This document shows, piece after piece, positions 12,191 to 18,243 of a stretch of 20,085 nt of DNA; within the stretch, counting starts at the first letter, position 1; the number at the start of each line of letters is the position of its first letter. The translations under genes and the position numbers were made by a program. Source of the stretch: an uncultured Clostridia bacterium (lineage in GTDB: Bacteria > Bacillota > Clostridia > Christensenellales > Aristaeellaceae); NCBI GenBank assembly GCA_934631985.1, contig CAKTYE010000047.1, positions 1 through 20,085 on the forward strand, given 5' to 3'. The notes beneath the pieces are model-generated. The model ran no database searches, was not told where the DNA came from, and saw nothing but the letters and a program-made list of their open reading frames with translations.

Positions 12191-14671
12191 TTACTCCTTG
12201 ATCTCCACGATCTCCTCGCCTTCCAGTCCCGTCACCACATCGTCCATGACTGCCATGACATAGGGCATGCCGCGATCCGTTTTACTTTGCAGGCGGATAG
12301 CATCCTTGCTCAGATGCGTATCCGGGCTTTGCGCCTGATGCACAATGAGGGTGCAGGGATCCTTGCCTGCCAGATACAGTCCCGCCAGATACCGCCCATT
12401 GGAGCCGTTCTTGTTGAAATAGAAGGACTTCACGCCCTTGCCGTTGCGGTTCTGCTTTTCAAAGTCGCAGCTCAGAATGCGCTTGCCGTAGCCGCGCTCG
12501 CTGAACAGCACCATTTCGTCCGATTCGCCTACCTGCGCACACCAGACCACTTCGTCCTGCTCATCCACCTGCATGGCGCGAACGCCGGCCGAAATGCGGC
12601 CCTGGGTCGGCACGGTATCCAGACCAAAGCGGATGCACATGCCGCTGCGGGTGAACATCAGCAAATCGTCGCGGGTAAAGGCGGGCTGCACCATCAGCAG
12701 ACGGTCGTCTGCCTTGATATTCACTGCGGCAAACTTTTTGCTGCGCACGTCATAGTCCGCGGCGGCAGTGCGCTTGATCATGCCGTTTCGGGTGATGAAA
12801 AGCAGATCGGGCTGCTTGCCAAGGTTTGCCATGCGTCCGCAGGAGATCCACAGCGGCTCCTCGCCGTTTTCCAGCCCTGCCAGCACGCCCGTGAGCAGGC
12901 TGCCGCGGTCACGGGGCTTGATCTCCGCCAGTGCGTCCACCCGCAGGGGATAGCAGTTGCCAAGGGTGGTGAAGAACAGCAGGGTCTCGTCCGTATCCGT
13001 CATGAACAGGAAGCGGGGCTGCTCGCTGCTGTCCTCCATTGCATCGAGGGGCGCTTTTCGATACTGTGCCAGAGACATGCGCTTCAGCTGACCGCCGCGG
13101 GTGAAGGCCACCACGGCTTCCTCGGCTACGGGTGCTTCCTCTATCAGGTCGGTGCTGGCGGCGGTGGGGGCTTCCAAGCTGGTGAGCCGATCGTCGCCAT
13201 AGGTATCCGCGATCTCCTGCAATTCTGTGCGGATCACGCCCAGCAGCTTCTTCTCGCTTTTCAAAATGGCCTCCAGGCGGCTGATGAGCTTCAGCAGGTC
13301 CTCGTATTCCTTTTTCAGGGCCAGCAGCTCCAGGTTGGTCAGCCGCTGCAGGCGCATGTCCAGAATGGCCTGTGCCTGCGCTTCATCCAGCTCAAACCGG
13401 GCCATCAGGCCCTGCTTGGCTTCTTTGGGGTTCTTGCTGGCGCGAATGAGCGCAATGACCTCGTCCAGGTTATCGACTGCCACCATCAGGCCCTGCAAGA
13501 TATGCGCCCGGGCCTGCGCCTGCGCCAGATCATAGCGGGTGCGCCGGGTGACCACGTTCTTCTGATGCTCGATGAAGTAGTGCAGCATGGTCTTCAGGCC
13601 CATCAGCAGCGGCTTGCCCTCGGCAATGGCGACCATGTTTACGCCGAAGGTGATCTGCAGATCGCTGTATTTGTACAGATAAGCCAGCACCCGCTGAGGG
13701 TCTGCATCCTTTTTCAGCTCCACCACGGCGCGCATGCCTGTGCGGTCGCTCTCGTCGCGAATGTCATAGATGCAGCCCAGCGCCGCCTTCTTTTCCTCGG
13801 AGAGCTTCAGGATTTTTTCCAGCATGGTGGCCTTGTTGATCTGGTACGGCACCTGGGTGATGACCAGCAGCTTGCGGCCCGCCAGGCCGTCCTCCACATG
13901 CACCCGCGCGCGAAGGGTCAGCTTGCCCTTGCCCGTTTCATAGGCCTTGCGGATCTCCTCATTTTTCACCAGCACGCCGCCGGTGGGGAAGTCGGGGCAG
14001 GGGATGTGCTGCATCAGCTCATCCAGCGTGATGTCCGGATTCTCGATCAGTGCAATGGTCGCGCTGATGCTTTCCCGCAGGTTGTGAGGCGGAATGTTCG
14101 TCGCCAAACCTACTGCAATGCCGCCTGCGCCGTTGACCAGCAGATTCGGAAAACGCGCGGGGAGCATGTCTGGCTCCTTCAGCGTATCGTCGAAATTCAG
14201 GCGGAAGGGGACCGTATCCTTCTCAATATCCCGCAGCATCAGCAGCGCCAGGGGCGTCATGCGGGCCTCGGTGTAACGCATGGCGGCGGCGCTGTCGCCG
14301 TCGATGGAGCCGAAGTTGCCGTGACCATCCACCATTGGGCCGCGCATGGAGAAGGGCTGGGCCATACGCACCAGCGCGTCATACACAGAGGAATCGCCGT
14401 GAGGGTGATACTTACCAAGGCAGTCGCCCACGATACGGGCGCACTTGCGGTGAGGCTTGTCCGGGCTGAGGCCCAACTCCTGCATGGTGTAGAGGATGCG
14501 CCGCTGCACGGGCTTCAGGCCGTCCTCCACCCGGGGAATGGCCCGCTCCATGATGACATGCTCCGCATAGGGGATCATGGAGTTGTGCATGACCTCCTCC
14601 AGTGAGGACTGGATGATCCGGGAAGGATCGTCCTTGACGATGGGGCGCTGATCGCTGGTTTTCTTCGCCAT
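12191..14671 (-). CDS. parC: Type IIA topoisomerase subunit A (ParC-like, GyrA homologue), 826 aa
   Basis: The DNA breakage-reunion subunit, acting as an A2B2 complex with the product of the upstream gene. The active tyrosine is Y133 (AAMRYTEARM), and the winged-helix region is VQRRILYTMQELG. The quinolone region reads YHPHGDSSVYDALVRMAQPF; S94 and D98 match E. coli GyrA S83 and D87, so it looks quinolone-sensitive. After the coiled coil, a C-terminal propeller of about six blades starts near residue 510 (AVVAFTRGGQLKRMS, LLFITRNGMIKRT, LLMFTRSGMCIRF). The GyrA box expected in the first blade (QRRGGKG) is missing, which favours topoisomerase IV over gyrase. The name is a judgement: some pipelines will call it GyrA. 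Confidence 0.85.
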   Translation of the reverse strand: MAKKTSDQRPIVKDDPSRIIQSSLEEVMHNSMIPYAEHVIMERAIPRVEDGLKPVQRRILYTMQELGLSPDKPHRKCARIVGDCLGKYHPHGDSSVYDALVRMAQPFSMRGPMVDGHGNFGSIDGDSAAAMRYTEARMTPLALLMLRDIEKDTVPFRLNFDDTLKEPDMLPARFPNLLVNGAGGIAVGLATNIPPHNLRESISATIALIENPDITLDELMQHIPCPDFPTGGVLVKNEEIRKAYETGKGKLTLRARVHVEDGLAGRKLLVITQVPYQINKATMLEKILKLSEEKKAALGCIYDIRDESDRTGMRAVVELKKDADPQRVLAYLYKYSDLQITFGVNMVAIAEGKPLLMGLKTMLHYFIEHQKNVVTRRTRYDLAQAQARAHILQGLMVAVDNLDEVIALIRASKNPKEAKQGLMARFELDEAQAQAILDMRLQRLTNLELLALKKEYEDLLKLISRLEAILKSEKKLLGVIRTELQEIADTYGDDRLTSLEAPTAASTDLIEEAPVAEEAVVAFTRGGQLKRMSLAQYRKAPLDAMEDSSEQPRFLFMTDTDETLLFFTTLGNCYPLRVDALAEIKPRDRGSLLTGVLAGLENGEEPLWISCGRMANLGKQPDLLFITRNGMIKRTAAADYDVRSKKFAAVNIKADDRLLMVQPAFTRDDLLMFTRSGMCIRFGLDTVPTQGRISAGVRAMQVDEQDEVVWCAQVGESDEMVLFSERGYGKRILSCDFEKQNRNGKGVKSFYFNKNGSNGRYLAGLYLAGKDPCTLIVHQAQSPDTHLSKDAIRLQSKTDRGMPYVMAVMDDVVTGLEGEEIVEIKE

Positions 14672-14674
14672 GGC

Positions 14675-16651
14675 TTATTTCCCTCCCTGCTGCTGATGCT
14701 CTGGCAGCTCAAAGTTATCCTGCCGATTGAAGTCGGCAAATTGGCTGATATAATCCTTGCGCGGCTCCACCTTGTCGCCCATCAGAATGGTGATGAGCCG
14801 ATCCGCCTGTGCCGCGTCGTCAATGGTCACCTGTAACAGCTTGCGCTGGCTGGGATCCATGGTGGTGGCCCAGAGCTGCTCCGGGTTCATTTCACCAAGG
14901 CCCTTATAGCGCTGCAAGTTGTAGCCCTTGCCCGCTGCCTTGGTGCATTTTACCAGCTCCTTGTCGTCATAGGCATACCATAGCTTGTCCCCCTTCTGCA
15001 CCTTGTACAGGGGCGGCATGCCGATGTACACATGCCCCGCCGTGACCAGCTCCCGCATGTAGCGGTAGAAGAAGGTCAGCAGAATGGCACGAATATGAGC
15101 GCCATCCTGGTCTGCATCGGAGAGGATGATGACCTTGTTATACTTTAGCGTGGACAGGGTAAAGCCCTCGTCAATGGAGGTTCCCAGCGCTGTGATCAGG
15201 CTGCGGAATTCCTCGTTGGCAAGCACCTGATCCAGCCGCTTTTTCTCGGCGTTGAGGGGTTTGCCGCGCAGGGGCAGAATGGCCTGGAACCGGCGATCCC
15301 GGCCCTGCTTGGCGCTGCCGCCTGCGGAGTCGCCCTCCACAATAAACAGCTCGTTGTCCTCCGGGTGGCGGCCCGTGCAGCTGGACAGCTTGCCCACCAG
15401 CGGCGCAGCCTCCAGCTGATTCTTCTGCCGGGCCAGGTCACGGGTCTTGCGGCTGGCTTCCCGCACCTGGGCGGCGCGTACCGCTTTCTCCACGATCTTC
15501 TGGGCCAACTCCTGATGCTTCAGGTCCTCCAGAAATTCCGCCAGCCGCTGGGAAGCAATGGCCTCTACCAGCGGACGAACCTCCGTGTTGCCCAGCCGTC
15601 CCTTGGTCTGACCTTCAAACTGAGGATTCTTGACCATGACCACCATGACGCAGGTCAGGCCCTCGCGGAAGTCCTCGCCGGAAAGGTTGTTGTCCTTCTC
15701 CTTCAGTGCGCCGATCTTCCGGGCATAGTCGTTGAACGCCTTGGTGAATGCGGCCTTAAAGCCCGTCTCATGGCTGCCGCCCTCGCCCGTGGGAATGTTG
15801 TTGGCATAGGAGAAGATGTTCTCGGTGTAGCCGTCGGTGTACTGGAACGCCGCCTTGAAGATCACATCTTCACGCTTGCCCTCGAAATAAACAGGCTGGT
15901 CGTGCAGCACGGTCTTGTCTGCGTCCAGATATTTCACAAAGTCCACGATGCCGCCCTCATAATGAAAGACGCGCTCGCGGGTCTCGGTATTCTTATCCCG
16001 CTCATCGGTGAACACAATGCGCAGGCCCTTGTTCAAAAATGCCTGCTCCTGCAAATGCCGCGCCACCAGATCGCTGTTGAAGCGGGTATCCTCAAAAATC
16101 GTGTCGTCAGGCAGAAAGCGCACCAGACTGCCGCGCTTGCGGGTGTTACCGACCCGTTCCAGCGGCCCCTGCGGTACGCCTGCCGTGACCTTGCCCTCCT
16201 TGGGGTCAAACTTGCTGGCAAAGGACATGCGCCAGTGCGTCCAGTCGCGGTAAACGTCCACCGTCACCCACTTGGACAGGGCGTTCACCACGGATGCGCC
16301 CACGCCGTGCAAGCCGCCGGAGTAGCTGTAATTTTCGTTGTTGAACTTGCCGCCCGCATGCAGCTTGGTGTAAATGACCTCCACGCCGGAGATGCCCAGT
16401 GTGGGGTGCATATCGACGGGCATGCCGCGTCCGTTGTCAAACACGCTGGCGGAGCCATCCTGATGCAGCGTCACAAGAATTTCATCTGCATAGCCGTTGG
16501 CAGCTTCATCAATGGCGTTGTCCAGGATCTCCCACAGCAGGTGGTGAAGACCGCGGCTGCCCGTGGAGCCAATGTACATGCCGGGACGCATGCGCACAGG
16601 GTCAAGGCCCTCCAGCACTTGGATATTTTTTGCATCGTAGGTCTGCGCCAT
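14675..16651 (-). CDS. parE: Type IIA topoisomerase subunit B (ParE/GyrB), 658 aa
   Basis: The ATPase subunit that drives strand passage. The GHKL ATP site shows EILDNAIDEAANGY, DNGRGMPVD and GGLHGVGASVVNAL. The transducer domain follows. The Toprim metal site is LFIVEGDSAGGSAKQGRDR with PLRGKPLN and ILSDADQDGAHIR, and the C-terminal motif is QRYKGLGEMNPEQLWATTMDP. Length fits Gram-positive GyrB and ParE, with no proteobacterial insert. The start follows AAGGAG. It is 3 bases from parC, so the two are co-transcribed and coupled. There is no dnaA, dnaN or recF nearby, which together with the ParC-like partner points to topoisomerase IV. ParE and GyrB are hard to tell apart, so the symbol is less certain than the family. 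Confidence 0.85.
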   Translation of the reverse strand: MAQTYDAKNIQVLEGLDPVRMRPGMYIGSTGSRGLHHLLWEILDNAIDEAANGYADEILVTLHQDGSASVFDNGRGMPVDMHPTLGISGVEVIYTKLHAGGKFNNENYSYSGGLHGVGASVVNALSKWVTVDVYRDWTHWRMSFASKFDPKEGKVTAGVPQGPLERVGNTRKRGSLVRFLPDDTIFEDTRFNSDLVARHLQEQAFLNKGLRIVFTDERDKNTETRERVFHYEGGIVDFVKYLDADKTVLHDQPVYFEGKREDVIFKAAFQYTDGYTENIFSYANNIPTGEGGSHETGFKAAFTKAFNDYARKIGALKEKDNNLSGEDFREGLTCVMVVMVKNPQFEGQTKGRLGNTEVRPLVEAIASQRLAEFLEDLKHQELAQKIVEKAVRAAQVREASRKTRDLARQKNQLEAAPLVGKLSSCTGRHPEDNELFIVEGDSAGGSAKQGRDRRFQAILPLRGKPLNAEKKRLDQVLANEEFRSLITALGTSIDEGFTLSTLKYNKVIILSDADQDGAHIRAILLTFFYRYMRELVTAGHVYIGMPPLYKVQKGDKLWYAYDDKELVKCTKAAGKGYNLQRYKGLGEMNPEQLWATTMDPSQRKLLQVTIDDAAQADRLITILMGDKVEPRKDYISQFADFNRQDNFELPEHQQQGGK

Positions 16652-16688
16652 GCTGACAACTCCTTCACTCAGTCAAATAACCGTTCAC

Positions 16689-16719
16689 ATGTTCGGCTTT
16701 TGGCAAAGCCTGCGAACAT
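16689..16719 (-). promoter_or_regulatory. Palindrome overlapping the predicted parE transcription start
   Basis: ATGTTCG (16689-16695) pairs with CGAACAT (16713-16719), and GCTTT (16696-16700) with AAAGC (16705-16709), leaving a 3-base bulge and a 4-base loop. The outer arm covers the expected start of transcription. It may be an operator, or a hairpin at the extreme 5' end of the parE mRNA. The arms look like separated halves of a Gram-positive SOS box, but the spacing does not fit LexA. Confidence 0.5.
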
Positions 16720-16721
16720 TA

Positions 16722-16750
16722 AGTATACCACATTTTTCCCCAACCGGCAA
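16722..16750 (-). promoter_or_regulatory. Predicted promoter of parE-parC
   Basis: On the minus strand TTGCCG (16750-16745) and TATACT (16727-16722) are 17 bases apart, with TG one base before the -10. The leader would be about 65 bases and contains the palindrome described separately. A terminator ends 23 bases upstream, insulating the operon. Confidence 0.7.
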
Positions 16751-16773
16751 GATTTCCATCGCTTGCGCATGCG

Positions 16774-16816
16774 AAAAAAAGCCCCCGTGACAGTCACGAA
16801 GGAGCTGTCGGGGGAG
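16774..16816 (-). terminator. Strong intrinsic terminator between the GNAT gene and parE
   Basis: On the minus strand CCCCCGACAG (16814-16805) pairs with CTGTCACGGGGG (16793-16782) with a small bulge, and GC then seven Ts follow (16780-16774). It ends transcripts from the GNAT side just before the parE promoter. Confidence 0.8.
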
Positions 16817-16836
16817 CGGAAGGGGGCCTGGAAAGA

Positions 16837-16896
16837 GGGGAATATCCTCAGTCGGCCCAAGGGCTGACAGTTCCCTCTGCGGAGGGAGCCTTTTGG
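16837..16896 (-). repeat. Modular two-hairpin intergenic repeat, inverted copy
   Basis: Read on the minus strand it shows CCAAAAGG, then CTCCCTCCGCAGAGGGA, a diverged second hairpin (AGCCC-TTG-GGCCGACT), GAGGATA and TTCCCC. The module order matches the other copies but the orientation is opposite. Several stem changes are uncompensated, so this looks like an older copy. Confidence 0.6.
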
Positions 16897-16974
16897 CGAC
16901 TCCTCCCTACTAGGACTGGAATAAACGCCATCCACAACGAGCGTCACAATAAGGGAGCATCTCAAAGCATGCTC

Positions 16975-17050
16975 CGCACCAAAGGCCTCCCTCCGCAGAG
17001 GGAGGACAGCCGCCCCGAGGGCGGCAGGAGGATAAACTCCCCAGCTGCAT
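16975..17050 (+). repeat. Modular two-hairpin intergenic repeat, full copy
   Basis: Left flank CGCACCAAAGG, then palindrome CCTCCCTCCGCAGAGGGAGG (16986-17005), the hairpin GCCGCCCCGAGGGCGGC, GGAGGATAAACTCCCC and AGCTGCAT. It differs from the copy at 5603-5686 by only a few bases over about 70. It lies 24 bases past the GNAT stop codon. Confidence 0.75.
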
Positions 17051-17073
17051 GTAGAAACACGCCCGCTTCCCCC

Positions 17074-17520
17074 TCACACCTGCAGCACCATTTCCACCTC
17101 ATCCTCATCTGCATTCCCCGTCAACGCAAACCCCAGCTGTTCATACAGCCGCAGCGCATGCAGATTCTCACGATGGCATGTCAGCGCTACCCGCGATGAA
17201 TCCCCGAAGGGCTTTGTCCGAATATAATCCAGCACCTGTGCCAGCGCAGCCTTGCCGTAGCCCTTGCCCTGCTGTGATGCGTCGATCATCATGTGCCAAA
17301 TGTCATATTCCGGCACGTCATAGTCGTAAATGACCATGACATATCCGACCATCACATCGTCCTGATAAATGCCAAAGGGCTGGCACTGCGTACGATACAC
17401 ATACGCCTGCGCCAAGCTGCGAATAGGGTGGGAAACAAAAGCCTCTTGCCCCGCACCGAGCTTCAGGTTGAAAGCATCCAGAAAATTATCCTCCGTAATG
17501 GGCTTCAAATGTACAGCCAT
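17074..17520 (-). CDS. GNAT-family N-acetyltransferase, 148 aa
   Basis: Transfers acetyl from acetyl-CoA to an amine. The acetyl-CoA loop is QQGKGYGKAAL (residues 83-93), preceded by the strand IWHMMID. The C-terminal part has VALTCHRENLHALRLYEQLGF, the usual N-x-x-A-x-x-x-Y-x-x-x-G-F end. The N-terminus (LKPITEDNFLDAFNLKL, then QPFGIYQDDVMVGYVM) resembles the BltD/PaiA polyamine acetyltransferase group, but that substrate is a guess. I chose the ATG at 17520 because AGGAGG lies 7 bases upstream; an in-frame start at 17553 has no such site. It follows the shikimate-kinase-like gene after 61 bases and shares its transcript. Confidence 0.85.
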   Translation of the reverse strand: MAVHLKPITEDNFLDAFNLKLGAGQEAFVSHPIRSLAQAYVYRTQCQPFGIYQDDVMVGYVMVIYDYDVPEYDIWHMMIDASQQGKGYGKAALAQVLDYIRTKPFGDSSRVALTCHRENLHALRLYEQLGFALTGNADEDEVEMVLQV

Positions 17521-17581
17521 GGCAGCGCCTCCTGATTTCAAGTCGGTGGTCATTTCCCGAAATAAGCTGTCAGCACGGTTT

Positions 17582-18082
17582 TCAGGCCCTCTTTATAAGC
17601 TGCGCCCGAATCCACGCGACGATCTCCGCCACATTCTTCCTATCGCAGGGTGCAATAAGCTGCGCATATTGCTCATACAGCGGAATGCGCTCATTGTACA
17701 GGTCGTGCAGCGTCTGCCCCGGTGCAAAGGTCACGCCCCGTGCAGCCAAATCGCCCAGCCGTTCCGCCACATGCTCATAGGAAAGCTGCAAGTAAACCAC
17801 CGTGCTGATTTCTCGCAGGTGCGCCATGGCCCGCGGCCCATAGACCACACTGCCTCCCGGCGCAATGACTGCGTCCGTCACATTCAGATTAGCGTTCACG
17901 TCCTCTTCAATGCGGCGGAAACCATCTTGCCCAACCCGGGCAATGATCTCCGCCAGCGTCCCGCCGTGCAGCCGCTCAATCTCCCGGTCACTGTCCAGAA
18001 AGGCGAGCCCCATGTCGCGGGACAGTGCCTTGCCGATAGTCGTCTTGCCCGATCCCGGCATGCCGATCAGGGTGATGTTCAT
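17582..18082 (-). CDS. aroK: Shikimate-kinase-family small kinase, 166 aa
   Basis: Shikimate kinase phosphorylates the 3-hydroxyl of shikimate, step five of the chorismate pathway. The Walker A loop is GMPGSGKTTIG (residues 7-17). The shikimate-binding D32 (FLDSDREIE) and R56 (GFRRIEE) are present, and R132 sits in NERIPLYEQYA. Two points differ: the GGG motif reads PGGS (76-78), and the lid has ARGVTFAPG in place of the common R-x-x-RPLL. It may therefore be a lid variant or a kinase with a different substrate. The ATG at 18082 has GGAGG 5 bases upstream. The rpoC terminator abuts that site, so expression probably depends on readthrough. No other aromatic biosynthesis gene is nearby. Confidence 0.78.
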   Translation of the reverse strand: MNITLIGMPGSGKTTIGKALSRDMGLAFLDSDREIERLHGGTLAEIIARVGQDGFRRIEEDVNANLNVTDAVIAPGGSVVYGPRAMAHLREISTVVYLQLSYEHVAERLGDLAARGVTFAPGQTLHDLYNERIPLYEQYAQLIAPCDRKNVAEIVAWIRAQLIKRA

Positions 18083-18094
18083 GCGCACCTCCAT

Positions 18095-18122
18095 AAAACA
18101 AAAGCCTCCCGCCAGGGGAAGC
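18095..18122 (-). terminator. Intrinsic terminator between rpoC and the kinase gene
   Basis: On the minus strand GCTTCCC (18122-18116) pairs with GGGAGGC (18110-18104) across a 5-base loop, with one G-T pair, and TTTTGTTTT (18103-18095) follows directly. The ribosome binding site of the next gene starts 2 bases later. Confidence 0.75.
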
Positions 18123-18193
18123 ATGTTTATTGACCAACACATTCCATCGAAGCAACCAATGCATAACGCACCCGCTGCTCTTCGGAAATGGGT

Positions 18194-18233
18194 CTGGGGG
18201 AGGGGGTTCTCTCAGAGAAGCCGCCTCCCCCAG
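18194..18233. repeat. Long two-part hairpin directly after rpoC
   Basis: A perfect 10-bp outer stem (CTGGGGGAGG 18194-18203 with CCTCCCCCAG 18224-18233) encloses an inner TTCTCTCAGAGAA palindrome. It starts about 10 bases after the rpoC stop. No T tract follows on either strand, so it is not a classic terminator. It may protect the 3' end of the rpoBC mRNA or be a dispersed repeat related to the motif at 12061-12076. Confidence 0.6.
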
Positions 18234-18243
18234 CTGCACCTAA

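Noticed and set aside
12287..14605. A 772-codon open frame on the plus strand opposite parC
   Set aside because: It lies antisense to a clear topoisomerase gene, has no recognisable domain and a His/Gln/Gly-rich composition typical of the complement of GC-rich genes.
16676..16695. LexA/SOS box upstream of parE
   Set aside because: CGAACATGTGAACG resembles the Gram-positive box CGAAC-N4-GTTCG, but the second half has the wrong orientation (GAACG).
16669..16965. A possible 98-residue minus-strand gene before parE
   Set aside because: It crosses a repeat, a strong terminator and the parE promoter, which explains the stretch better than a gene does.
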